Counted from the stretch's first letter, positions 8,587 to 17,228 are shown. The stretch is 64,000 nt of DNA from Salinigranum salinum (GCF_009176545.1 NZ_VTOJ01000001.1:1116001-1180000); one strand, 5' to 3'. The notes: generated by a model not told the origin, from the sequence alone. Made by a program: numbers and translations.

Positions 8587-9375
8587 TTACAACCGATCGA
8601 CGGTCAGCGGCTCCGCGCTCTCCCAGTGTCGCTCGAACAGGTCGTTCGCCCACGAACACACCGCGGGGTCGTCCCAGTCGATCGAGGCCTGAAGGACGCC
8701 CTGGTCGTTGCGAAGGAAGAGATGGACGACCGCGTCGGCGATCGTCGCCGCCACGGGAATCGCCTGGTCGGTGATTCGAAGTGTCACCCCTCCGGCGGCG
8801 AGCAGTTCCCGGAGCCGCCGTCGAAGCTGCGAATCGTCGGCGATGGCGTCGATCGCTCCGGACGAGAAGACGCCCTCGAAGCGCTGATCGCCGGCCGCGG
8901 TCCGCTCGGCGATCGTCTCGAGGCTCTGTTCGTTGAACGCGTACGAGACGATCCGGACGGAACTGGCGTCGCCGAGGAGGTCGATCACGCGCGTCACCGG
9001 CGCGTTCGGGCGGACGCGGCTCGGTGCCGTGACGTTCGCCACGGTCAGGCGATCGAGGTCGAACGTGATGGCCTCCGCCGGCAGCCACCGGACGATCGGC
9101 CGGAGTTCGGCGTCGGTTTCGAGGATCTCGACGAGGTCGCCGAACCCGCTCGAGACGAGCTTCCCCGTCAGCGACGCCCGGTACGTGCCGCCGTCGTGTG
9201 TGACCCACGAGCGGTCCTCGAAGTCCTGCAGGATCCGCCCGACCGTCGGCTGTGAGGCACCGGTCAACTCGACGAGTTCGCGTCGGGTCCGGGGCTCTTC
9301 GACGAGGTGTCTGAGCGCCTCCACGCGGTTCGGCGAGAGCGCAAGGAACTCGATCTCCTCCAGTGCCGATTCCAT
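8587..9375 (-). CDS. Winged-HTH regulator with FilR1-type domain
   Basis: The 262-residue protein has an N-terminal winged helix (about residues 5-75; recognition region ELVELTGASQPTVGRILQDF). A long C-terminal region resembles the FilR1 domain of archaeal regulators, with DLLGDASSVRIVSYAF and the final VDWDDP-like stretch (ASIDWDDPAVCSWA). Such proteins are common haloarchaeal one-component regulators; the ligand is unknown. ATG 9375 is chosen because the upstream extension looks non-coding. It is divergent from the DMT exporter at 9609, with 233 bp between them, and may control it or the RNA ligase partner downstream. Confidence 0.75.
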   Translation of the reverse strand: MESALEEIEFLALSPNRVEALRHLVEEPRTRRELVELTGASQPTVGRILQDFEDRSWVTHDGGTYRASLTGKLVSSGFGDLVEILETDAELRPIVRWLPAEAITFDLDRLTVANVTAPSRVRPNAPVTRVIDLLGDASSVRIVSYAFNEQSLETIAERTAAGDQRFEGVFSSGAIDAIADDSQLRRRLRELLAAGGVTLRITDQAIPVAATIADAVVHLFLRNDQGVLQASIDWDDPAVCSWANDLFERHWESAEPLTVDRL

Positions 9376-9608
9376 ACTCCGGGGTGTGGGACCCGTGGCC
9401 AAACGGCTTTCGAGTCGCGACACGACCCCGCGCCGGGTTTCGAGCCGCGAAACGGTGTCGTGGTCTGAACCTCTTCCCTCCCCCGGTTCCGTGTTTCTCG
9501 CCGTGCATGGATTTCTGAATCGTCGTATAACCCCTGGACTCTTCCCCCAAAGTAGATGGTTTCACTGTCTCCGTCGCCGGCGGGGGTCCCTCCGAGCCGG
9601 GGTGAAGC

Positions 9609-10565
9609 GTGACGATGGACGCGTCCCGTCGCCTCACGCTGTTCGCGCTGGTGAGCCTCCTCCTCGGGGGGACGTTTGTGGCCGCGAAAGCCGGCCTCGA
9701 CTACTTCCCGCCGCTGCTGTTCGTCGCGCTCCGGTTCGACATCGCGGCGGTCGTACTGTTCGCCTACGTCGCCGTGACGACCTCGGGACGGGTGGCTCGA
9801 CCGACGTCGGTGCGCGACGCCGTCGCCGTTCTCGCGACCGGGGTGTTCGTCATCGGGCTCGCCAACGCCTTCCTGTTCGTGGGACAGCAGCACGTCTCCA
9901 GCGGCATCGCGGCGATCGTCTTCAGTCTCAACCCGATCCTGACCCCCGTGTTCGCGGTGTGGCTTCTGGCGGACGAGCGGCTGTCCGTCCGCGGCGCCGT
10001 CGGCCTGGCGATCGGGCTGGTCGGAGTCGCCCTCGTGGTCCAGTTCGACCCGGCGAACCTCCTCGACGGGGACGTGCTGTGGAAGGGGGTCGTGTTCGCG
10101 GGCGCGGTCGTCGGTGCCCTCGGGACCGTCCTCATCCGGTGGGCCGACTCGGACCTCTCGAGCAGCGTCCGGACCGCGTGGGCGCTCCCGGTGAGCGCCC
10201 TCCTCACGCACGCACTGAGCGTCGTCTCGGGAGAGTCGGCCGCCTCGGTCGTGTGGGCTCTCGAGGCGCTCGTGGCGCTCGGTTACGTCGGTGTCTTCGC
10301 CGGTGCCCTCGCGTACATCGTCTACTTCGGCCTCCTCGACGAGGTCGGTCCCATCCGCGGGAACCTCGTGTTCTACGCCGTGCCCATCGTCGCGACGCTC
10401 GGCGGGTGGGTCCTCCTCGGCGAATCGATTTCGACGCCGACGCTCGTCGGGTTCGCGACGATCTTCGCCGGGTTCGCGGTGCTGGCGAGCGAGTCACTCG
10501 TCGCCGAAACGGCGAAGTGGTACGGTGCGGTCGCCGCGCGGATGGCCTCGCTCGAACTCGGCTGA
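9609..10565 (+). CDS. EamA/DMT-family membrane transporter
   Basis: This is an integral membrane protein of about 318 residues with ten hydrophobic segments arranged as two EamA repeats (roughly residues 8-140 and 155-295). Family features include LLLGGTFVAAKAGLDYFPP near the N-terminus, an FVGQQHVSSGIAAIVFSLNP loop and ALAYIVYFGLLDEVGP in the second repeat. DMT proteins export metabolites or amino acids; the substrate cannot be predicted. GTG 9609 and ATG 9615 are both possible starts. It lies divergent to the FilR1-type regulator, a common arrangement for a regulated exporter. Confidence 0.85.
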   Translation: MTMDASRRLTLFALVSLLLGGTFVAAKAGLDYFPPLLFVALRFDIAAVVLFAYVAVTTSGRVARPTSVRDAVAVLATGVFVIGLANAFLFVGQQHVSSGIAAIVFSLNPILTPVFAVWLLADERLSVRGAVGLAIGLVGVALVVQFDPANLLDGDVLWKGVVFAGAVVGALGTVLIRWADSDLSSSVRTAWALPVSALLTHALSVVSGESAASVVWALEALVALGYVGVFAGALAYIVYFGLLDEVGPIRGNLVFYAVPIVATLGGWVLLGESISTPTLVGFATIFAGFAVLASESLVAETAKWYGAVAARMASLELG

Positions 10566-10630
10566 AGCCGCCCCTCTCGTCTCCCGACCGCCTCGGCACC
10601 CCCTCCTTCCGACCTCGGAACGCTCCTCTC

Positions 10631-10690
10631 TCGACATCTCTCGGCCTGCTCACACGGTGATCGACATCTCTTGGCCTGCTCACACGGTGA
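10631..10690 (+). repeat. Tandem 30-bp repeat, two copies
   Basis: A 30-bp unit starting TCGACATCTCTCGGCCTGCT is repeated head to tail at 10631-10660 and 10661-10690 with one C/T difference. The first eight bases recur as a truncated third copy at 10691-10698. The array fills the gap between the exporter and the RNA ligase gene and ends 80 bp before the ligase start. Confidence 0.8.
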
Positions 10691-10769
10691 TCGACATCGT
10701 TGGCGTCGTTCGCTCCGTGTTCGACGGGTCGCGCCCGGGACTTTTGCCCGTCCACGATCATCGGGGGAT

Positions 10770-11894
10770 ATGGACATCCGCGCGTACTTCGAGCGGCTCG
10801 ACTCGACCGCCGCGGAGCCGTCGGAGCTGTTCGAGCACTTCGAGACGCGCTCCGTGGACGGCCGAACGTACCACGCGCTCCCGGACGCCCGCCACGGCGT
10901 CGAGCGGGGGACCGTGGTCTTCGACGACGCCGACGCCGTCGTCCGCGGCTACCCGAGCGTCCCGCGCGTGCTCGTGCTCGAGACGGGCGTCCCGTCGGTG
11001 TTCGGCGACCGCGACGTGGTCGTCGAGGAGAAACTCGACGGGTTCAACGTCCGCATCGCCGACGTCGACGGACCGCTGGCGTTCACCCGGGGCGGACACG
11101 TCTGTCCGTACACCACGTCGCGGGCGCGTGCGCTCCTCGACTTGCGCGCGTTCTTCGCCGACCATCCCGAGAAGATGCTCTGTGCGGAACTCGTCGGGCC
11201 GGAGACGCCGTACACGACCCACGACTACGACGACGTCGACTCCCACGAGTCCCGGGTGTTCGGGATCCGTGACCGCGAGACCGGCGAGCCGATGGGCGTC
11301 GAGGCACGGCACGAGTGCTGCGAACGGTACGGTTTCGAGGAACCGCGGGTGTTCGGCCGGTACGACTCGACTGAGGCCGTCGAGGCGATCGGCGCGGCCA
11401 TCGAGACGCTGGACGCGGCCGGGCGCGAGGGGGTCGTCATGAAGTCGGTCGAGGGGGAGCCGCTGGCCAAGTACACGACCGAGTCCCAGCACCACGCCGA
11501 ACTCGGCTACGCCTTCTCGCTGCCGTTCGACTACGGCCGCGACTTCGTCTTCTCGCGGATCGTCAGGGACGCGTTCCAGGCCTACGAGTTCGACGACACC
11601 GACGAACGGCTCCGCGAGCGCGCACACGACCTCGGCGAGTCGATCCTCCTGCCGATGGTCGAGACGATCGAACGCGTGGCGGCCGGCGAGACGGTCGGGG
11701 ACCGGCACACGATACGGGGCGAGTCCGAGCCGATCGAGGCACTCCTCGACCACCTGCGCGAGCAGTCGCTGACGCTCGACATCGAACGCGACCGCCGGGT
11801 GGAGAGCGAGCGCGTCGTCGAGTTCGTCAAGATCGCCGAGGCGACACACGACCAGACGCAGTACTACCTCGACGGGGGGACCCGAAACGAGTAA
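10770..11894 (+). CDS. RNA ligase, Pab1020-type nucleotidyltransferase
   Basis: This 374-residue ATP-dependent RNA ligase seals RNA ends through a lysyl-adenylate intermediate. Motif I is EEKLDGFNVR with the nucleophile Lys88. Motif III is CAELVGPE (Glu140), motif IV is REGVVMKSVEGE (220-230) and motif V is LAKYT (Lys234). A C-terminal helical domain of about 130 residues, typical of the archaeal circular dimeric ligases, follows. Length fits the family (about 380). ATG 10770 was chosen over upstream in-frame starts, which lie in the 30-bp repeat. The partner gene is nearby at 7676-8341. Family members act on single-stranded RNA in vitro; the cellular substrate is unknown. Confidence 0.9.
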   Translation: MDIRAYFERLDSTAAEPSELFEHFETRSVDGRTYHALPDARHGVERGTVVFDDADAVVRGYPSVPRVLVLETGVPSVFGDRDVVVEEKLDGFNVRIADVDGPLAFTRGGHVCPYTTSRARALLDLRAFFADHPEKMLCAELVGPETPYTTHDYDDVDSHESRVFGIRDRETGEPMGVEARHECCERYGFEEPRVFGRYDSTEAVEAIGAAIETLDAAGREGVVMKSVEGEPLAKYTTESQHHAELGYAFSLPFDYGRDFVFSRIVRDAFQAYEFDDTDERLRERAHDLGESILLPMVETIERVAAGETVGDRHTIRGESEPIEALLDHLREQSLTLDIERDRRVESERVVEFVKIAEATHDQTQYYLDGGTRNE

Positions 11895-12039
11895 GACCTC
11901 CTCGCGACGGCTCGGATCGACGGCCCTGACGTCGTGACGACACACGTCGAGGAGGTCACGCTGCCGGTCGTCCGGCTTCGCGACGCGCGGAGACGCACGA
12001 AGCGTAAACCCGATACCGACGGGCGGTCTCCTCGTGCGC

Positions 12040-12747
12040 ATGTACGAGGCCGTCACCGCCACGCCCGACGGCGAGTCGACCCCGTCGCGGTTCGCCCACG
12101 CCGCCGCCCGCTACGGCTACGACGGCGTCGTCGTGCGCGCCACTGGGGAAGACGGCGGGCTCGGGATCGACGACTACGACCGGATCCGCGAACGGTTCGG
12201 GGTCGACGTCGTCGACGGCATCGAGATCGACGCCGACGACCCCGAGTCGGCGGCGGGTTCGATCGGCGCACACCGCCCGTCGCGCACGCTGGTGCTCGTC
12301 CGCGGGGGTGAGGGGCTGAACCGGTTCGCCGCAGAACACGAGCGCGTCGACGTGCTCGCCCGACCGTTCGCCGACGGTGGCGACGTGAACCACGTGATCG
12401 TGAAGGCTGCCCGCGACAACGGGGTCCGGCTGGAGTTCGACCTCGGGCCCGTCCTCAGACTCGACGGCGGGCGGCGGGTCCAGGTGTTACGGAAGCTCCG
12501 CAAACTCCGCGAACTCGTCGAGGCCTACGACGCGCCGTACGTCGTCAGCGCCACCCCGAACTCGCACCTCCAGTTGCGCGCACCGCGCGAGCTGGCCGCC
12601 CTCGGCGAGACGCTGGGCTTCTCGGCAGAGGGGATCACGGAGGGGCTCGAGGAGTGGGGCCGTCTCGCGGCGAGGAACCGCCACCGACGCTCCGAGTCGT
12701 TCATTGGCCCGGGGGTCGAACGGGGTCGGTATGAGGAAGACGCGTGA
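12040..12747 (+). CDS. rnp3: RNase P protein component 3 (Rpp30)
   Basis: Rpp30 is one of the archaeal proteins that assist the RNase P RNA in 5' tRNA maturation. The 235-residue product has the RNase P p30 signature: MYEAVTATPDG, ARYGYDGVVVRA, NHVIVKAARDNGVRLEFDLG and a final PYVVSATPNSHLQLRAPREL strand-helix unit of the TIM-like barrel. ATG 12040 is preferred over GTG 12034 because orthologues begin MYEAV. It overlaps the methyltransferase gene by 17 nt and forms an operon with rnp2 and probably psmA. Confidence 0.92.
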   Translation: MYEAVTATPDGESTPSRFAHAAARYGYDGVVVRATGEDGGLGIDDYDRIRERFGVDVVDGIEIDADDPESAAGSIGAHRPSRTLVLVRGGEGLNRFAAEHERVDVLARPFADGGDVNHVIVKAARDNGVRLEFDLGPVLRLDGGRRVQVLRKLRKLRELVEAYDAPYVVSATPNSHLQLRAPRELAALGETLGFSAEGITEGLEEWGRLAARNRHRRSESFIGPGVERGRYEEDA

Positions 12748-13354
12748 GGAATACGCTGCCCGCTTCTCGGCGAAGGCGGCCGACTACGACGACGCCTCGC
12801 CGGAGTATCTCGCCTGCTGCGACCTCGTCGTCGACCACGCCGCGCCCGGTCCCGACGACGTCGTCCTCGACCTGGGGACCGGGACGGGAGCCATCGCGCT
12901 CGCGCTCGCTCCCCACGCGAAGCGGGTCGTCAGCCGTGACATCAGCGAGGGGATGCTCGATCGCGCCCGCGAGAAGGCTCGCGAACGCGGGATCGACAAC
13001 GTCGAGTTCGGCGACGGCGCGTTCCGCGCCCCCGCGTTCGAGGAACCGGTCGATGTCGTGACGTCGAACTTCGCGCTACACCATCTCTCGGACGACGAGA
13101 AGCGTGAGGCGGTCGAGACCATCGCCGCGCTCGGCCCCCGGCGGTTCGTCCTCGGCGACGTGATGTTCTTCGGTGAACCCGACCCCGACGAACCGTTCTA
13201 CTCGCCCGAGGTGGACGACCCCGCGACCGTCGGCACGCTCGCGGACGTCTTCACCGACTGCGGGTTCGCGCTGACGGCCGTCGAGCGGGTCCACGACCAG
13301 GTCGGCGTGCTCGTCGGCGAGCGGGCGAGGGCCCGCGAGGACGGACGGACGTGA
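12731..13354 (+). CDS. Class I SAM-dependent methyltransferase
   Basis: The 207-residue protein has a complete Rossmann methyltransferase core. Motif I is VVLDLGTGTGAIALALAP (about residues 37-54). An acidic loop (RVVSRDISEGMLDRAREKA) and motif IV VVTSNFALHHLSDDEKREA follow. The substrate is not identifiable. ATG 12731 lies inside the end of rnp3, giving a 17-nt overlap, and rnp2 follows after 40 nt, so it is co-transcribed with the RNase P genes. That position makes an RNA or ribonucleoprotein target possible, but small-molecule substrates are equally likely on sequence alone. Confidence 0.85.
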   Translation: MRKTREEYAARFSAKAADYDDASPEYLACCDLVVDHAAPGPDDVVLDLGTGTGAIALALAPHAKRVVSRDISEGMLDRAREKARERGIDNVEFGDGAFRAPAFEEPVDVVTSNFALHHLSDDEKREAVETIAALGPRRFVLGDVMFFGEPDPDEPFYSPEVDDPATVGTLADVFTDCGFALTAVERVHDQVGVLVGERARAREDGRT

Positions 13355-13394
13355 GCCGAAGCCGAGAACGGACACGGGACCGCGAGGACGTCGC

Positions 13395-13874
13395 GTGAGA
13401 CACCTCCCGAAACACCTCCGTCCACGGTGGCGCTACCTCGCCGTGGGGCTGGAGTCGTGGCCCGACGCCTCGCTGTCGCGCGGAGCGTTCCAGCGCGAGC
13501 TCTGGTACGCGGCGCAGAACCTCGTCGGCGACACGAAGAGCGCAGACGCCGACCTGACAGTCCTCGGCTTCGATTTCGAGCGCGGGAGGGGCGAGACGCT
13601 CGTCCGCGCCCGGCGCGACGAGGTGAGCGTGGCTCGCGCCGTGGTGGCGTGTGTCGACGAGGTCGACGGTCACCCGCTCGGCGTGCGGGTTCGCGGCGTG
13701 TCGGGGACGGTGCGAGCCGCTGAGGAAAGGTATTTAAATCGCGGCCCCGGACGATTCGAGGAGAGAACCGTCGTGGTCGATGAAGACGCCCGGACTGCCG
13801 TCGCCCGTCCTCCCGTCGTCGACGTGGCCGGTCCCGGTGGCTTCTCGGGCGCGACCGAACTCGATTTCGAGTGA
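13395..13874 (+). CDS. rnp2: RNase P protein component 2 (Pop5)
   Basis: Pop5 pairs with Rpp30 to activate the RNase P catalytic RNA. The 159-residue protein begins MRHLPKHLRPRWRYLAVGLE, the haloarchaeal Pop5 start, and contains AFQRELWYAAQNLVGD and the later GVRVRGVSGTVRAAEERYL stretch of the RRM-like fold. GTG 13395 is the start. A haloarchaeal acidic tail follows the conserved core. Its stop is 21 nt before psmA. A strong TATA-like box lies inside its coding region (13731-13739). Confidence 0.9.
   Translation: MRHLPKHLRPRWRYLAVGLESWPDASLSRGAFQRELWYAAQNLVGDTKSADADLTVLGFDFERGRGETLVRARRDEVSVARAVVACVDEVDGHPLGVRVRGVSGTVRAAEERYLNRGPGRFEERTVVVDEDARTAVARPPVVDVAGPGGFSGATELDFE
13725..13740 (+). promoter_or_regulatory. 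Internal TATA-like element within rnp2, possible psmA promoter
   Basis: GAAAGGTATTTAAAT is a textbook BRE plus TATA sequence in an otherwise GC-rich gene. It would start transcription near 13760, about 135 nt before psmA, giving proteasome expression separate from the RNase P operon. The AT bases partly reflect codons for RYLN, so function is inferred only. Confidence 0.35.
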
Positions 13875-13895
13875 TACGGTAACACGCAACACATC

Positions 13896-14663
13896 ATGCA
13901 GGGACAAGCCCAACAGCAGGCGTACGACCGCGGAATCACGATCTTCTCACCGGACGGCCGCCTCTATCAGGTCGAGTACGCTCGCGAGGCCGTCAAGCGG
14001 GGGACGGCGAGCATCGGTGTCCGGACGCCGGAGGGCGTCGTCCTCGCGGCGGACAAGCGCTCGCGCTCGCCGCTGATGGAGCCGACCAGCGTCGAGAAGA
14101 TCCACAAGGCTGACGACCACGTCGGCATCGCCTCGGCGGGTCACGTGGCCGACGCACGCCAGCTCATCGACTTCGCGCGTCGACAGGCACAGATCAACCA
14201 TCTCCGCTACGGCGAGCCGATCGGCATCGAGACGCTCACCAAGGAGATTACGGACCACATCCAGCAGTACACGCAGGTCGGTGGTGCCCGACCGTTCGGC
14301 GTCGCGCTCCTCATCGCGGGCGTCGAGAGCGGCTCCCCCCGGCTGTACGAGACGGACCCCTCGGGGACGCCGTACGAGTGGAAGGCGGTCTCCATCGGCG
14401 CCAACCGTGGCGACCTCCAGGACTACCTCGAAGAGCAGTACACGGACGACCTCGCGCTCGACGAAGGGGTCGACCTCGCGCTGCAGGCCATCGCCTCGAC
14501 GAACGACGACGAACTCGCGCCCGCGGGCGTCGACGTCGCGACGGTGCCGACCGAGGACGCGACGTTCCAGGAGCTGTCGAACGACCACATCGAGGGCCAC
14601 CTCGCCGAACTCGACCTGCTGCCCGACGAGGACGCCGCGGACGACGAGAGCACGGACGAGTAA
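13896..14663 (+). CDS. psmA: Proteasome subunit alpha
   Basis: This is the alpha subunit of the archaeal 20S proteasome, forming the outer gating rings of the cytosolic protease. The 255-residue protein has the alpha-type N-terminal signature YDRGITIFSPDGRLYQVEYA, EGVVLAADKR and the later RPFGVALLIAGV strand. No N-terminal Thr nucleophile is present, as expected for alpha. The C-terminus is a haloarchaeal acidic tail (DEDAADDESTDE). It closes the RNase P/proteasome cluster, a linkage known from archaeal superoperons. Confidence 0.97.
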   Translation: MQGQAQQQAYDRGITIFSPDGRLYQVEYAREAVKRGTASIGVRTPEGVVLAADKRSRSPLMEPTSVEKIHKADDHVGIASAGHVADARQLIDFARRQAQINHLRYGEPIGIETLTKEITDHIQQYTQVGGARPFGVALLIAGVESGSPRLYETDPSGTPYEWKAVSIGANRGDLQDYLEEQYTDDLALDEGVDLALQAIASTNDDELAPAGVDVATVPTEDATFQELSNDHIEGHLAELDLLPDEDAADDESTDE

Positions 14664-14859
14664 CGCCGCGCTGTCCCTCTCGATCTCCCCCGCCAGTACC
14701 GGCCAGCCGGGCGACCCGTGTCCGAACCCACACCCGTCTTCTCCGCCCCTATCCGGCGGCGTTCGGGTGGCTCACGGTGGTGTGCTCCACGGGACCGTGT
14801 GCTACTAGCGGCCAGAGAGATCCGTTCCGTCGGACGGTGCTGCGTTCCCGGTCGACTCC

Positions 14860-15219
14860 TCAGATGTCGTACTCCTCGTACGCGAGGTTCATGAGCCACT
14901 GTGAGAACGCGTCGCTGTTCGGGTTTACTTCCTCCTCGCCGATGAACGGTGAGAGGAGGTCACCGGCCATCAGCAGCGAGAACTGGAGGTCGCGGGCGGC
15001 CGGTTCGAGGTAGTAGGTGTTGTGGCCGTTGTAGACGGTCTCCTCGCGCTGGATGAGGTCGAGATCTTCGAGCTTCTCCGCGATTCGACTCCCCTTCCGC
15101 GAGGAGATGTCCAGCGCCTTCCAGAAGTCGCTCTGGTGGATCCCTCCTTCGTCGCGAATGAGTTCGAGTGCCTGGCGCTCGTCGTCGGAGAGGTCCGCCT
15201 CGGCTTCGGCCGCGCTCAT
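14860..15219 (-). CDS. Small winged-helix regulator
   Basis: The 119-residue protein has a MarR-like winged helix at residues 10-70 (DERQALELIRDEGGIHQSDF, then DISSRKGSRIAEKLEDLDLI) and a helical tail ending NLAYEEYDI. Target genes are unknown. A TATA-like CTTTAAATCG on the minus strand at 15241-15250 lies about 25 nt upstream of the ATG, so the mRNA is probably leaderless. It is convergent with psmA and follows the TANGO2-like gene on the same strand. Confidence 0.75.
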   Translation of the reverse strand: MSAAEAEADLSDDERQALELIRDEGGIHQSDFWKALDISSRKGSRIAEKLEDLDLIQREETVYNGHNTYYLEPAARDLQFSLLMAGDLLSPFIGEEEVNPNSDAFSQWLMNLAYEEYDI

Positions 15220-15267
15220 ACCTCACCGACGTTCCGCGAGCGATTTAAAGTTGACCTTCGTCGGCGT

Positions 15268-16026
15268 TCACTCGCCGTCGACGTTCGTCGCGATCCGTCC
15301 GTAGGACGTCTCACACGGTGGTCCGGCTGCGAACTGGTAGTCGACGTGGCCGCCGTCGCCGACCGTCACGAGCGACGACGACCGGGTGCCGTACCGTCCG
15401 GCGTCGTCGTGGACACAGACGCCGTACTCGTGGTCGGCGAGGACGGCCTTCGCACGGTCGAGCCACCCGCTGGCGCTCTCACCGGGCACCGGCCAGAGCG
15501 CCTCCTGGACACGGGTCGCGTTGTTCCCCTGTTCGGGTCCCATCTCCGGGCGGCGTTCGGGCTCGAAGAACTCCCCGTTCACCCCCACGTTGACGACGAC
15601 GTGGACGCCGGGTGAGAGGTTCCGGACCCGCGTCTTCCCGTCCCACTCGACGAGCACGGCGGCGTGCGCGTCGGCGAGCACCAGGTTGAACCCCTCGTAC
15701 CTGTGTTCGCGGATAGCGTTCTCGACGAGCCGGGTGGCGTCCTCGGCCGACGTCGCGCCGAGCGCGTCGCGGACGAGGAGCCCCCGCGAGCGTTCGCCAC
15801 CGCCGTCGACCGCGACCCAGCGGTTCGTGATGCCGACGAAGACGCCGGCGTCGTTCACCCCGATCCAGGTGCCCCCGGCGTCGACGTCGCGCGGGGCGAC
15901 GAACCCCGGGTCACCCGGGACGCGAGTGGGCGGCTCCGAGGGCCGGTCGAGCGCCTCGTCACGGTTCGCGGCGACGACCACGGGTGCGCCGTCGAACGCT
16001 TGCCACGCGAGAGTGAGTGTACACAC
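15268..16026 (-). CDS. NRDE/TANGO2 family protein
   Basis: The 252-residue protein is a full-length TANGO2 (Ntn-hydrolase-like NRDE) homologue. It starts MCTLTLAWQAF, has VVVAANRDEALDRPS (the NRDE motif), GGTWIGVNDAGVFVGITNR and TRSSSLVTVGDGG. GTG 16026 is chosen because it puts the conserved Cys at position 2, where the family has it; an in-frame ATG at 16053 would hide it. Eukaryotic TANGO2 has been linked to heme and lipid handling, but the archaeal role is unknown. It is followed by the winged-helix gene. Confidence 0.82.
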   Translation of the reverse strand: MCTLTLAWQAFDGAPVVVAANRDEALDRPSEPPTRVPGDPGFVAPRDVDAGGTWIGVNDAGVFVGITNRWVAVDGGGERSRGLLVRDALGATSAEDATRLVENAIREHRYEGFNLVLADAHAAVLVEWDGKTRVRNLSPGVHVVVNVGVNGEFFEPERRPEMGPEQGNNATRVQEALWPVPGESASGWLDRAKAVLADHEYGVCVHDDAGRYGTRSSSLVTVGDGGHVDYQFAAGPPCETSYGRIATNVDGE

Positions 16027-16301
16027 GCCCGCGGCTACGGTGGCGACGGGCATAAGGCTCTGCTCGTCGGCGCTCGTCGTCCGCGTCCGTAGCGTCTCGG
16101 ACGCCGTCGTGGCGTTTCCGAAGACCTCCCACGGTTGATATACGATGGCGGCGGTATCCCGGTCCGTGACGTGACGACTCCGGGCGAGCGTCCCGCGGAA
16201 CGACGGCACGCCGCTCGTCCGCCCGCCAGTGCCGTCTGCCTGCTCTTGGCTGCTGGTCGACCGTCCTCCCCGCGATGCCCGTCGTCCCCACCGAAGCGAC
16301 G

Positions 16302-16739
16302 TCAGTCGTCGCCGATGTGGACGACGAGCACGGGCTGGTCGGCGTTCGCCACGACCCGTTCGGTGACGCTCCCCATGTTGACGAGTTTGTCGCGGCCGGT
16401 CCGTCCGTGCGTGCCGATGACGATCAGGTCGACGCCTTCCTCGTCGGCGTATCGGAGGATCTCCGAGTGGGGGACGCCGTCGCGGACCGCCGTCGTCGTC
16501 TCGACGCCCGCCTCCGTCGCCCGCTCGCGCACCGCCGCGGTAGCCTCCTCGGCGTCGGCGGTCAGGCTCTCGAGGATCGCGTCCTGCTGGTCCCGATCCG
16601 CCGAGAGGTAGACGCGACGGTCGACCACCGAGAGTGCGTGCACACGTGCGTCGCGCTGCTTCGCGACGTCGAGTGCGTGTGTCAGTGCTTCCTCCGTGCC
16701 CGCGCTCCCGTCGGTCGGAACGAGGATGTCGTCGTACAT
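16302..16739 (-). CDS. Universal stress protein (UspA family)
   Basis: The 145-residue single-domain Usp has the N-terminal MYDDILVPTDGSAGTEEAL and the ATP-binding signature GTHGRTGRDKLVNMGSVTER (GxxGx9GS/T). It should therefore bind ATP and act in the cytosol in stress responses. A TATA-like TATTATAAC (minus strand, 16766-16774) sits about 30 nt upstream of the ATG, suggesting a leaderless transcript of its own. Confidence 0.9.
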   Translation of the reverse strand: MYDDILVPTDGSAGTEEALTHALDVAKQRDARVHALSVVDRRVYLSADRDQQDAILESLTADAEEATAAVRERATEAGVETTTAVRDGVPHSEILRYADEEGVDLIVIGTHGRTGRDKLVNMGSVTERVVANADQPVLVVHIGDD

Positions 16740-16821
16740 CTCGTGCGACTCTCTCGCGCGCGACTGTTATAATAGACGATGGTAGCCGCTACTGGGTGCT
16801 GTTCACCGTCGTCGATCGCGC

Positions 16822-17127
16822 TCACCGGGCGTCCGCGAGTGCGAGGCGTCGATCGCGCTCGGACGCCACCTCGACCGACTCCATCTCTCGTGGCGTCTCC
16901 TCGTCGAACTGTTCGGCGAGGACCGCGCAGTCGACCAGTCGACGACGTGGCGGGTAGCCTGCCCGGAACAGACCGGGCTCTCGGTCGTCTCGAACCCGGC
17001 GGTCCGAAAGGACGATGTCGGTCCCGGCGACCCGGGCTTCGTCGACGATTTCGGCGTGGACGACGCCGCGGCGGACGGTCGCCGTCGCGTCGGGGTCGGC
17101 CCGACGAGTTCGTCCCGCCGCTCGCAT
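16822..17127 (-). pseudogene. Possible decayed universal-stress-protein fragment
   Basis: This is a 101-codon open frame with haloarchaeal acidic composition in the gap between uspA and purNH. Its segment TVRRGVVHAEIVDEARVAGT, followed by DIVLSDRR, aligns by eye with the C-terminal half of the neighbouring Usp (AVRDGVPHSEILRYADEEG, then VDLIVIGTHGR). The ATP-binding glycines are missing and the rest does not match. It may be a truncated Usp duplicate or an unrelated small gene. The remainder of the 489-bp gap holds nothing recognisable. Confidence 0.3.
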
Positions 17128-17228
17128 CGTTGCTCGGCGCGAGCGAATCGGTGGGTCTCCGTCACTACTCGTGCCCGACGCACCGGAGCGCTCGTCCCTT
17201 CACGCTTCGAGCTCTCCCTCGCTGGCAC

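Noticed and set aside
8933-10660. 575-codon plus-strand frame across the FilR1-type regulator and exporter
   Set aside because: Its Arg/Ser-rich composition changes at gene borders, and both real genes in other frames have clear domains.
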